Below, one piece after another: positions 43,193-53,556 of a stretch of DNA of 64,000 nucleotides. Below the pieces are notes generated by a model. That model saw only the letters and a program-made list of their open reading frames with translations, was not told the origin of the DNA and did not search any database. The stretch is from Tipula vernalis (Eukaryota; Arthropoda; Insecta; Diptera; Tipulidae): positions 269,491,315 to 269,555,314 of the forward strand of contig OY282560.1 of NCBI GenBank assembly GCA_958295665.1, written 5' to 3'. Each line of letters starts with the position of its first letter. The stretch's first letter is position 1. The translations under genes and the position numbers were made by a program.

Positions 43193-44872
43193 CACTCTAA
43201 AAAATTTCTGTTGAATTTCACTATGATTATTAGAGGTTATCTGTTGCCAACAATTTTTGTAGTAAATTTTCATCGTAAAATGATTCACACTGAAAACGCG
43301 TGAATTATTCGATGTGGTTCACATTTCAAGGATGAGAAACCGCACATTAAATGTGTGAATTATTTATTTTAAATGCTGCAAACTCAATGTATTTTACTAC
43401 TAAAACTGTTGTAAAATACAATTCCTGAGTGAGTTACCATCAAAGGCGCGTGAATTAAATTAAGAAAAAATTTGAAGTGCTGTTTTTTCGAGCAATAATT
43501 TAAATAATTAAAATGGGAAAACCAACTACAATAGTGTAAATTTAAACTTAAATGCAGTTCACGATTTTGTTAGTGAAAAGTTGTTGAAATTGTTGTAAAT
43601 AACACAATAATAATAGGGATTATAAGTAAAACAGACATTAAATTTTATTTCTTTTTACAAATTATTTATTATCAAAATAGAACATTATGATAAATAGAAT
43701 ATAACATTTAAAACAGTTAATTTACATTTGATCAAACTGGTATTTGTTTGATTGTGAAAATTAATAATTTTTTTTTTTTTAAATAATAATGAATGATTCA
43801 ATATACATAAGTGCTAGTTCTAAACCGTTTTATTTAGTTATCGGTTGTTTATAAAATTACAGTAAGTAATGGTAAAATTTTAACTGAATTCAAAATAAAG
43901 CGGTTTAGTAAATGCCAGCTTCTAAATATTGTATTATTAAAATAAAAGTAGTAAATAAATATTAGGGCCAGTGGTTCACTACTTAAAAAATTTCCCTCCC
44001 TGTCTTTTTCGATAATGGAGTCTGGATATTTTTCGGCGGCTTTTTGGGCTATTGTACGATAAACCCCCATTGGTATATACAATGAATATCCCCGCAATTC
44101 ATCCACAATAGTGTTCGCTAATACATTGATTCGTTTGCCTAGCTTCGTTTTGTTTGTGAGCATCTCGGAAATGTCATGACGCATTTTATGCTACGTTTTT
44201 CCCATGCAGAATTTGTACTGGATTTTGATGAGAGTGCCGTGCTGCTCATTGAAAGAGTATCATCCGAATATGTCGGGTCAAATGCATCTTCAGCACTAAC
44301 AGATAGCTCCGCTTGGCTAGTAGCTTCATCGAAGATATTACATGGAATTTGCTGCGATTGCTGCCCAAAAAATATAAAAAAAATATTTTACTTTCTTAAC
44401 ACTTTACATCAGTAACTTTACATCCGTTTGGCCTTGGAATTAAAATTTTTATGGCACTTCAATTAATAATGAAAATTTATAAAATATGTAACTTTCTAGT
44501 TAATTTAATAGCGCGGATCAATTACTTTTTATTTTATTTTAATTACACCCTACTACCACTTATGATGTGCGAAAAAATTTAAAATTAAGTTATTTAAGGT
44601 ACACGTCACCTTACGAGTTTCTGAACGAAATGATTTTTCGAAAATTCGTTTTGCCTATTCAGTTAAACAAAATAACATTGTAAGTGTGTTAGTTACAACA
44701 AAAATAGCGTGGAAATACTTTTTTGAGAAAAAACGCATAGAAAAATTGTAAATCACTTTTCCAGAGTGATTTACGTCATTTTTGAATAAATCAAAATTCG
44801 TAAGTTTATTATTACACGTCGTTGTGTAAAATATCATTTTTTCGTGATATTTTACATTCACTTTTTAGAGTG
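43193..44872 (-). mobile_element. Unclassified 1680-base TIR transposon with TA target duplication
   Basis: Terminal inverted repeats CACTCTAAAAA close both ends, and TA flanks both (43191-43192 and 44873-44874). Removing insert plus one TA restores the interrupted LINE frame, so the boundaries are secure. Subterminal regions are rich in short motifs related to GTGAATTATT and GTAAATCACT. A minus-strand frame (43849-44400) encodes a protein without a recognisable transposase domain. The superfamily is unclear: TA suggests Tc1/mariner, but the terminal sequence and size do not settle it. Confidence 0.8.
43849..44400 (-). pseudogene. Unknown protein in the TIR element, one frameshift
   Basis: From about 44370 the minus strand reads an acidic, serine-rich segment (AEDAFDPTYSDDTLSMSS) ending in NSAWEKR. 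A one-base shift near 44184 leads into MRHDISEMLTNKTKLGKRI, then INVLANTIVDELRGYSL and VYRTIAQKAAEKYPDSI. The second half looks like a compact helical domain (two helices with conserved Y/A positions). I do not recognise a catalytic motif and see no DDE triad, so the element is probably non-autonomous or carries an accessory gene. Part of a longer protein may be lost. Confidence 0.4.
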
Positions 44873-45479
44873 TAGATTCTTATGTTTCAAATTTGTTCCG
44901 CTTACTTCGAAGTTAAACTATGATGTTAGACTTGGTATTTTTGATATGAAGTCATTTGAAATTGATCGGCTGTTTTAAGATGAATACCTCCTGTATAAAA
45001 TGGTTAATAATATCTCCAGCTTATTTCGCAAGGCCAACCAGACTCTTTCATAATCCTATCCCGAGTACAAATCTTGGCTTTTCCTCCCCATTTTTTAGAA
45101 TGCAAGCTAATCATGATACATTATTTACGAGCATCGATCTTGTTAGTGATTCGTACATATTTTGGATTTAAGCATAAGTGTCTGGTTTTACTTAAACGAT
45201 TCTTATTTTAATTTGCCTTAAGTATTATGTTTATTCTTTATTATTTGCAATATCACTCCGTTGTCATTAACTGATTAATACCTTTTATTTTTGTTTTTAT
45301 TCATAATTTTATTTATTTATTTAAATTTGTATTTATTCTATTTATGTTTAATTAAACCTGTATGCTTCATTATAATTTGATTGTTTTGTGATAGTTTGTT
45401 GTTGTGATAACCAATAACAAGTATTTATACTGTGGTTATCCTTAGATTGGTATGAAATAAAATAAAACTAAAATAAAAT

Positions 45480-45965
45480 AAAAAATAAAAATGTAAAAAA
45501 ACAAAAAGTCGGAAGGTAACACTCAAAAACGATTCGAAACTTATAGTAGCTAACAAAATTCGGAATAAGGCGTTTGATAATATCACTAAATTAAAGGACA
45601 AAATACCAGATAAGGAAAAATACGGACTGATATAACAAAATTTTCTGTAAAAACTGTGATTCATGCTACATTGGCGAAACTAGCAAAACCAAATTAATAA
45701 GAGTTCAGCAGCATAAAAAGGACGTAGAAAATATTAACAAATACCCGACCATGTCACATACTACTTTTATAGCAGCTTTAGCTAAAGATGGTTTCGAATT
45801 TAAACATGAATTTGATTTTGACAATGCGGCCACATTGGAATGTGAGCAAAAAAAGGAGAAAAGATTGTTTAAAGAAGCTTGCCAAATTTGAACATCCAAA
45901 AATCCTGTAAATTATAAAGTTTACATTAACCGATTACAAACCAATTACAAAAATATTATCAATTA
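45480..45965 (+). pseudogene. Penelope-like element, GIY-YIG endonuclease remnant
   Basis: The order KIFCKNCDSCYIGETS (the C-x2-C-x1-YIG signature of Penelope endonucleases), QQHKKDVEN, ALAKDGFEFKHEFDFDN, EQKKEKRLFKEACQI and NPVNYKVYI is that of the C-terminal GIY-YIG domain. Stops interrupt it and the reverse transcriptase is absent upstream. An hAT remnant begins immediately to the right. Confidence 0.75.
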
Positions 45966-45989
45966 ATGTATACACGAAGTCGTTTCGAT

Positions 45990-46994
45990 TTCTCATGATC
46001 ATCTAGAAATTTATCGAATTCATGTTTTTCTTCTACTTCTTCAAAAGGATTTTCTTCGTTAATAATAGATGAAGATGACGACTGGTCACTAAAAATGTGT
46101 GACTAAACATCATTTTTAACGATTGCCAAATTACATAGCGCCGGTTTGCCTCTATTTTGTTGATCATCAGTTAATAATATTCTAACCTTGGGCTCTCGAC
46201 ATATATTCCCCCCAATAATATCTCGTTATCAAGCAGAACAATTTCTCTATGTCTTAACGATGATTTTATTTCTGTTGCAAGGATATTTGAGATTTTTTCT
46301 CTAATTAAGTGAAACAATACGCTACGCCATTCTTTATTAAATTGACCGGGGCTCAATAAGGGAGAATGCACTATTTTAGGAAAGAAAAAAAAAATACAAA
46401 GGGTTACCTTATCTAGAAAAAAAACATTAAAACTAAAAATCCTGTAAAATCCAGAAACATAATTATCAAAGTGTGCCCCAATTTAAATTTAGTTTTTTTC
46501 AAAAAAGGTCTCAATATTTGTCATAATGAAAATTGCCTCGGTCAACCTTTCCAACAAAGTTCAAATGAGTTTTATCGCTCGTACCGCTTCAACTGATAGT
46601 TCCACCACAATTGTTTCAAGTTGTATTGTGGTTGGCTTAATTCGTTGGGTTAGTATGGTATCGACGAATGTATTGAAGCGAATTGCGGATTTATTGCAAC
46701 CTTCCAGACAGAGATCAAAGTAATCATTTTTCCACAAATCGTCTAAAAATGCTTCAAAAAGTGAATTTTTTTCATTTATTTTAAACAAAATATTTTTTCT
46801 GGATTGCTTTTCTGATAATTTCTAGACTTTTTGCATGAATTTTTTGCTGGATTTTATCTTTTCAATTATTTTGGATTTAAAAATTTCTGTATTATTTTTT
46901 CAGAGAAACGAAGTGATCCCAAATATAAAATGCGGAGTCGGTCAGTATTTTTCCGACTCCGACTCCGCTAAAATAGTCCGACTCCGTAGCCCTG
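45990..46994 (-). mobile_element. hAT element remnant
   Basis: The right terminus, read inward, starts CAGGGCTACGGAGTCGGAC and continues with repeated GGAGTCGGA, a terminus I know from arthropod hAT elements. On the minus strand a transposase can be followed in pieces. These are TILTQRIKPTTIQLETIV (about 46650), FNKEWRSVLFHLIREKIS and LLDNEILLGGIYVESPR (about 46180-46350, the DPR motif altered to ESPR), and an acidic stretch near 46060. Stops and gaps make it inactive. The left terminus was not identified. Confidence 0.6.
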
Positions 46995-47139
46995 GTTGAG
47001 ACAATAGAAAAAAATAATTTGCATAATTTAACGTAAACGCTAATTTAATCAAACTGATTTAAGCAAATGTTTGCTTTATGGATTTACCATAAGTGATAAA
47101 TAAATTGAACATGGTTTGATCACACAATCGATGGCAAAA

Positions 47140-47475
47140 CCACCACATTTAAGAAGAAGGAAGGTGATGCTTTCTGTTTGGTGGGATTGGAAAGAAATTT
47201 TGAAGTGCTACAGCCAAGTCAAACGATTGATTCTATTCGTTACTGTCAATAATTAATTGAATTATACCAGAAAATTAAAATGAAGCGGCCAGAATTAATC
47301 AACAAAAAAAACTTATATTCCATTATGACGACGTCTGATCTTCGACACATCTTTAATGACTCGGTAGAAATTGAGAGAGCTTGGTTGGGAAATTTTAATG
47401 CAGACACCGTATAGCCCTAATATTGCAACGTCAGACTATCATTTGTTTAAACCGCTGTTATTTAAAATAAATAAC
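47140..47475 (+). pseudogene. Mariner transposase remnant
   Basis: RRRKVMLSVWWDWKEIL, then decayed sequence matching the middle domain, then LMQTPYSPNIATSDYHLFKPL in another frame. These are the first and third catalytic regions of mariner transposases. Many stops; inverted repeats not found. Confidence 0.65.
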
Positions 47476-47698
47476 TTAATGTAGCTCATTTAAAGCGTAG
47501 ATTCTGAAGTTTCCCCGTTTTATAGAAATAATCAAACGAATATAAGGGGAATTCAATTAAAAACCGTTCTACCCGTAATAAGTAAGTTTATTGAAATTTG
47601 GAAATGTATAAAAATTAAATTTAAAGGCGTCCAATATGCATTAAATATAGTCCTTAGGAACAAAGATATCACAGATGAAGACAATGATTCAATATTAA

Positions 47699-48443
47699 CC
47701 CTACAACTCATGACTTTATTGTTTTACCTTCAAACTTATGACTGGGGTCCGAACGCACCCCACGCTTTTCATGATCATACAATCGGTCCTATGCCGATAA
47801 ACAGACTTTATTATATATGGATTTCTTCGTCTTTCATAAGGAAGAGAATGGTGTAAGAGAAATTTTATTTTATTTACAGTTAGTTAATGAAAAACCCATT
47901 CGAAGACTGAAAACCGGAAAAAATGAGCAAAAAACTCATTTTTTTATAAAACTGTGTACCTTTTCTGAACGTTTGAGAACAGATCTTAAAAACTCAAGCA
48001 GTGTTTTGAAGGGGAGAGGTCAGACTATTGAGAAAAATTACTGTCACTTTATTTAGTTAAAAATTTATTTGGGCCATTGAAATTACGAAAATCCGAAAAC
48101 TGAGAAGTGGGGAAAATCATAAAAAAGTAATCAAAAATTGTGTTTTAAAGGTTTCTTTTATTATAAATTCGTACAAAAAGCTAAACTGACTTAACAAGGT
48201 ATAGTACCGTACAAAAATTTAAATAATTGCCGCACAATCGTTGCAAAATATAGGAGTTTATGTTCTCTGCATATGCTTATAGCAAACTATTGCGGCGGTT
48301 CGGCTGGTGATTTCTTCTACCAGGAGTTCACTGTATTTGACTATTATCCTCAGATTACGTATGATTTCAGTATAAAATTAACTTACTGCCACAAAACTTA
48401 TACATCAAATCATGGTTGGGGTCCCCAGTCATGAGTTGTAGCG
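47699..48443. mobile_element. TTAA-flanked piggyBac-type MITE
   Basis: The left end CCCTACAACTCATGACT and the complement of the right end CGCTACAACTCATGACT match apart from the second base. TTAA flanks both (47695-47698 and 48444-48447). Near each end is GACTGGGGTCC/GGGGTCCCCAGTC. The 745-base interior contains a 79-codon open frame (47817-48056) with no recognised motif. This is a non-autonomous relative of piggyBac elements, of a family different from both transposase-bearing copies here. Confidence 0.8.
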
Positions 48444-48746
48444 TTAAGCATCGCGTCAAAGCAAACCGTACCAACAACAACAATCCCTGTGGTCTCATTC
48501 AACAATGGCGATACAAAGGAAAAATTAGTTGTAATATCATCGTGCAAAGCCTACAACCATATACAACAAAAAAAAGCTGAAGAATACTTAAAACAAAATT
48601 TAAATCAACTAAGTATAGCATGTCAAAAATAGACGGGTTGCATGAGAACATTTTTAGCAACGCTCACAAGTGACTAAGTTGTATATAGAATACCATTTAG
48701 ACGGTCTGAAACACATTGAAAAAATTACAATCGCATCACTGACGCG

Positions 48747-48800
48747 CTGGATAGATTAATGAACACTGACGGGCTGGATAGATTAATGAACACTGACGGG
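48747..48800. repeat. 27-base tandem duplication
   Basis: Two perfect copies of GCTGGATAGATTAATGAACA plus CTGACGG in decayed retroelement-like sequence. Confidence 0.85.
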
Positions 48801-48959
48801 CTAACCAGAGTGGTATCCATAAAATGTCCCAAGAGCGCGAAAATCAACCAACCTATCACGAAGTTTAGCCTTCTTCCAACGGAAGATAATCAAAACCAAG
48901 ACAAAGACTAACAAGCAGTATAAGGAGAAGAACGATCTGCAATCAAAACATCTCACTTG

Positions 48960-49800
48960 GTAAGGCGGTTTATGTACCATTACTAATATTATTAGCTCTA
49001 ATCAGCATATGCATATCATCTGCGCCGCCTTAATATCACAAAATTCGAATATCACTCAGCACCCTTATTCTATAAAAAATAAGATAATGCGTAAACGTGA
49101 AAACGGGTAAACTTTGTGATTTTTTACTAAAATTACATTAAATTGTTTTTCGATTCTCTTTTCGTTCACTGTTTATCAACTTTACACATTATCTTATTTT
49201 TTATAGAATAAGGGTGCTGCACCCTTATTCTATAAAAAATAAGATAATGTGTAAAGTTGATAAACAGTGAACGAAAAGAGAATCGAAAAACAATTTAATG
49301 TAATTTTAGTAAAAAATCACAAAGTTTACCCGTTTTCACGTTTACGCATTATCTTATTTTTTATAGAATAAGGGTGCAGGTATACATGTTGAATTCATTG
49401 GGAACGTAATTTAACAAACCACTATGCAGAACTAAACAGTTACCGATGCTGTGTAGAGAAACTAAGCAGTTTTTGCTAGCACAGAACTTTACAAATTTCA
49501 CGGGAAGCCACAGGGGCGAAATATGTGCATTAATAGTTATTACAATTTTAACAGTTTTTACTAGAAGTTGAGCACAAAAATGAACTGCTTCACCACAAGA
49601 AAGTAAACTTAGGAAGAAACAAACGTGGAGCCATCAATATTATAGGAAACATTGCGAGCGAATTATTTGGATGACTAGATGACGGAGAAGCTGGACGCTA
49701 TGAGCAAGGAATCGAGGAACTATATCTGAATAATGACAATCTGTTAGCACTGATGAAAAACCACACTTTCATCATGGATGCTATTGTAAAAGTCATAAAT
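48960..49800 (+). pseudogene. Insect retroelement env-like gene, remnant with MITE insertion
   Basis: At about 48968 a hydrophobic run (YVPLLILLALISICISS) looks like a signal peptide. After a 319-base inverted MITE pair (49059-49377), a decayed stretch leads to a basic cleavage-like site followed by a hydrophobic segment at about 49600-49680 (GAINIIGNIASELFG), then a polar helical region. This layout is that of env genes of insect errantiviruses or BEL-type elements. The gene is truncated, contains stops and frameshifts, and lacks a recognisable membrane anchor, because LINE sequence takes over at about 49870. The 48450-48960 stretch may be the end of its pol. Confidence 0.5.
49059..49377. 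mobile_element. Two MITE copies in perfect inverted arrangement
   Basis: Arms 49059-49217 and 49219-49377 are 159-base exact reverse complements with a single T between. Each arm is itself a MITE with terminal inverted repeats starting GCACCCTTATTCTATAAAAA and continuing ATAAGATAATG. No coding sequence. No obvious target duplication flanks the pair. Confidence 0.9.
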
Positions 49801-49874
49801 ATAGCGATTGCTGTCAAAAATAGTATGTTTGTCTATAAAACAGTATATAAGTAGCAATACAAAGCATAAAACAA

Positions 49875-50745
49875 GTGGGGTATGAATCATTTTTTTGTTG
49901 TAGTGATGCAGATAGTGGTGGTGGCATTGCAATTTATGTTGTTGGCTCTATTGTTGCATTAGGGGAAGAACAGTTCAATTTGCATGGCACCAGGTTTATT
50001 GTGATTGATTTACCACTTTGTCAGAGCAAAGTAATTGGCATATATTGTACCGTAAAATGTCGCAATAATGTTTTCTTTCACACCCTTCAGCATGTTTTAC
50101 TGAAATAACCCAAGTCAATGGTATTGGGAGACGTTACTATTAATTTATTCAACACAAGTGAAAATATGGCGATTTGCATGAAATCGATGGTGTCTAGTAG
50201 TGGATACGCGATACTCAACAATATGAGCCCCGAGTTTTATACGCGATTTTTATCTACGCCTTCGGTACTTGATCATGTCATCACTGACCTAATCCAGTCA
50301 AAATTTAACGTTAGCCTAATTGATTCCCCTGATTTCGATCATCGAATTATTCTGATAGATAAAACTGATAATATAATTATGGCTAAATGTAAATCTCGTC
50401 AGTTTAGGGTCATCGACTATGATAGGGTTTTCGCTTATATAAGGGATGAACTATCGCAACTCATTACCTCTAATACTAAATTAATAATGAAACATAACGC
50501 TAAAATCTGGGTAACTGAAAAATTCGTATAATCGTATCTATTATAAAGATAAGAAATGTATTTTACCATCTGCAAAACAAATATCCTACTAACATTTCCT
50601 TTAAATAAAGATTCAAATTCTTTCGGAACCAAACACTTTATACTAAAAGAAAACTTATATCAGCATATAATCTTGGTACACTCCAACAGTCTATGGTTAA
50701 TTCTAAAGCAACTTGGACAGTTCTAAAAAATTATAATTTCTATGA
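49875..50745 (+). pseudogene. CR1-like LINE, endonuclease part, remnant
   Basis: GGGIAIYVVGSIVAL is the G-G-G/A-I-Y segment of APE endonucleases, VIGIYC follows, and VLGDVTINLF matches the GD-N motif with its asparagine shifted. LDHVITDL and DSPDFDHRIILI carry the D-H pair at the end of the domain. A stop at 50106 splits the frame. Homology continues into the linker before the reverse transcriptase (TWTVLKN) up to about 50745. The same linker recurs at 53557. Confidence 0.6.
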
Positions 50746-51324
50746 TTTATATATGTTCCGAAGATTGTAAGAGAATTTTTAATCCAGTTTCGAACTGATG
50801 AGCCTATGATTATGAAAAAAATCAATCTTTTCATCAGGCCGCGGCGACTGGACTGATTATACCACAATTTACATTCTATATATACAGAATGTACTGTGCG
50901 TTATGTACTAGCGAATCATACTAATACAGACAAATTGTCTTACAATTTTTCTTCTTCACGACATTCACACAGCTCTATTTCTGTGTAAGCTAATTAACTA
51001 ACAAATTAAACTAAAAAATTATATTCAACAAAGATTTTTTTTTTTTTGTTTAAATGTTGCCAACGGCTTTATTCTTGAATGTTTCTAGATAAGAAACTAA
51101 CAAAAAGTAATCAAATCTGAAGCTAAAAAAATTATTAGATATTTTAAGTCTTAACCAATTTATTGTTAGTGCTCACAATTTAATTAATCTAAATGATACT
51201 TTTATGTATATATCGAATTAAATTTACAGGTTCACAGGTTCATCAATCCGAGTGTATCTGTTCTTCTCAATCGCCTAAATCGCGGCTGTTTTAGTATCTC
51301 CCTGGCCAATTCGTTGGGATGTGC

Positions 51325-52990
51325 TTATAGTTTTGAGTAATATTTCCAACTGAATTCTTTAATTATTTCTTTAACGGTTTTAATCCCAAGGTCGTGATGT
51401 ATATTACTATTTCGAATGTACCAAGTAGCATTGGTAATATTGCGAAGTATTTTCGCTTGGGTTCGTTGCAGGAGTTCTCTGTTTAAAGCGCTGGTGGATA
51501 CCCATAACTGAATACCATTCAGCGTTTCATTTTTCCCTGGCTTGTGTATCATTGTGATCAAAGAGGTCTTCCATTTCTGAGGAATATAACTGGTTCGCAT
51601 GATCGCGTTGAATACAAATGTTATTAGTTTTATGTATTTATCTGGCAATTCCCTTATCATTTTTCCAGTAATGAGATTATGTCCTGGTGCCTTTTTTGGG
51701 CTTATGCAAGTTTTAATTGTATTCTTCCAATTATACTTTATAGGTTTGTAGGTTGAACCATTATCCATTTGCTGGGGTGGCATGAAATATTTAACTTCTT
51801 CGTGTGGGGCGAATACTGTTGGTAGATGAGCAGCAAAAGCATTGGCTTTTTCTTCATCCCAATTTTCAGTTGGTAGTCTAATCGGTGGATTCGAATTTGT
51901 TGGCATTTTTAAATTTTTTGTTGCTTTCCACAAAGAATAATCTGTCCTCTCGGTTGCCGAGACATCATTTAAATAGTTCTTTATGCGCTGGTTTCCTTCT
52001 TCCCAGAAAACAAATCTTAGGGCCATAATAGCTCGATTTAATTTCCATTTCAATAACGGTGATTTTGCTTGCTGCCATTGACGGCGAATTTTTCGCTTTT
52101 CCTGGATTAGTTCCTGTATATTACGTGATAGTTTATTAACTTTTTCAGAACTGCTTATGCCAGGTGTAGCCCTTTAGCGGATAATGTCATGACATGTTTT
52201 AGATTTTCTGCCGCCGCATCAATATCAGCTGGTGTGATCAGAATATTAAGTAGAAAATTTTGTTCGACTAGCCTCCTATATTGATCCCAATTAGTTTGCT
52301 TATTTGTAAGACGGTTCGACATTTCGTTCCTTAGGACATCGGTACTCACTGCTACTATTACCGGTGAATGATCAGAAGACAGATCATAGCAATCGGTAAC
52401 CTTAGCATACGTGCGTGAAATGCCCTTAGTTACACAAAAGTCAATTAAATCAGGAATTTTCTTTTTATCCGTGGGCCAGTAAGTTGGGTTACCGGCAGAT
52501 AAATAATCTAAGGACTGTTCCTCTTTAGCATCATAAAGTTGTTTGCCTTTCGGCGATGTTAATCTGGAACCCCAATGAGTATGTTTAGCGTTGTAATCAC
52601 CGCCCGCAAGAAGCTTATTACCCAGCTGGTTGAAAAAAATCCAAGAACTGGAGTTTTTTATAGCATGTTTTGGAGGACAGTACACTGCCGATATAACACA
52701 GTTACCAGACCACTCCTGCAGACAGATGCTCATTGATATGTATATGATCTTTCTCATACTTCGTAAGTTCGTAGTGTTTTAATCTTCGCTTAATCAATAC
52801 AGCAGTGCCTCCATGTGCTTTACCATCTGGGTGCTTGTTGTCATAAATAGAGTATCCATTAATTTTGAAATAGCTATTTTTGGTGGCGTGTTTCTAATAT
52901 TAACATTATGTCAATATTGTGCGTGTACCTCCGCTTTATGTTGTGCTTGGCCATTTGCATTCCATATGGCTATTTTGATGATGGTCATTT
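51325..52990 (-). pseudogene. Jockey-type ORF2, endonuclease plus deleted reverse transcriptase
   Basis: Endonuclease: IAIWNANGQAQHKAE near 52980, GGDYNAKHTHWGSRLTS at about 52610 and DLSSDHSPVIVAVS at about 52370, largely in one frame from 52757 to 52155. Reverse transcriptase: DYSLWKATKNLKMP, CISPKKAPGHNLITGKM and KPGKNET, then immediately GIQLWVSTSALNRELLQRTQ, the C-terminal region. Everything between, including the FADD box and palm, is missing, roughly 230 residues by comparison with the copy at 36863. The join keeps the frame open (51325-52053). It cannot encode an active polymerase. Confidence 0.75.
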
Positions 52991-53116
52991 TTGGCTTTTT
53001 ACGACTATCTGCATCAGCGTGCTCATTTTCTGCATCATTAGGTCCATGGTTCTCTCAATCATCGTCATGAAGCTTTTACTTGCTCTTTACTTGCTTGTAC
53101 TTTAGGAGCGGTACCT

Positions 53117-53446
53117 TTAAGAACGCTTGCGTATGAAACCCCTTGGTGCACGCTTCCGTTTACAGCATTTTCTCACTGATGCTTCCTTTTTTGCTTTATT
53201 GCAAACCTTTGAATTATGGAGTTCACCACATACAACACAAACATCGATCAAAGTGCAATATTTTCTAGTGTGCCCATATTCTTGGCACTTAACACACTGT
53301 ACCGGCCTATTTATTTTCCTAGGTTCCTCAATGGTAACCCTTCTGTGCAGTAGATATTTTAGGTCAAATATTGCATGGTTGCCTTTAACAGCTTGTATTT
53401 CGTTTGCATCCACGTAACTCTCTACTCCTTTTAACATAACAACCAA
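53117..53446 (-). CDS. Jockey-type ORF1 C-terminal part with zinc knuckles
   Basis: The open frame contains EIQAVKGNHAIFDLKYLLH, then PVQCVKCQEYGHTRKYC and VCVVCGELHNSKVC, two CCHC-type zinc knuckles, and a basic tail (KCCKRKRAPRG). This is the nucleic-acid-binding end of a Jockey-group gag protein. The N-terminal part is missing or decayed right of 53450. It directly precedes the endonuclease of the same copy. Confidence 0.7.
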   Translation of the reverse strand: MVVMLKGVESYVDANEIQAVKGNHAIFDLKYLLHRRVTIEEPRKINRPVQCVKCQEYGHTRKYCTLIDVCVVCGELHNSKVCNKAKKEASVRKCCKRKRAPRGFIRKRS

Positions 53447-53556
53447 TCCTTTTTGGCATTTAGTTGATAAGTGTAGTAATATTTACCAACTTGGTCAACA
53501 TGTTTAATTAATGCTCTGTAAGCATCAATATTGAGCATTAATCAGCAATATTGAGT

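Larger units (their letters stand above)
42740..45172 (+). pseudogene. CR1-like LINE reverse transcriptase C-terminal part, split by a TIR element
   Basis: Left part (42740-43192): ALILQSDLYRVFPWCL, NDLHLNISKCMIVSYT, VKDLRIIFDDKLKF, LVRCSLEYGCQIWNPYY and IERIQKKFT, the end of the RT palm and thumb. Right part (44873-45172): LNYDVRLGIFDMKSFEIDRLF, LLYKMVNNI and a C-terminal tail. The two halves join within KKFT/RFL once the 1680-base insert and one TA are removed. The YADD box and everything upstream are missing (5'-truncated), and stops occur in both parts. Confidence 0.75.
51036..53450 (-). mobile_element. Second Jockey-type LINE with internal deletion, minus strand
   Basis: From right to left: zinc-knuckle ORF1, endonuclease, N-terminal reverse transcriptase, C-terminal tail, then a 3' end with a poly-A run (seen as T at 51036-51049). 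It is related to but distinct from the copy at 36590. It lies between two partial CR1-like LINE pieces of opposite orientation. Confidence 0.75.

Noticed and set aside
47817..48056. 79-codon frame inside the TTAA MITE as a real gene
   Set aside because: No recognisable domain and a low-complexity lysine/phenylalanine-rich composition; kept only as a note on the MITE.
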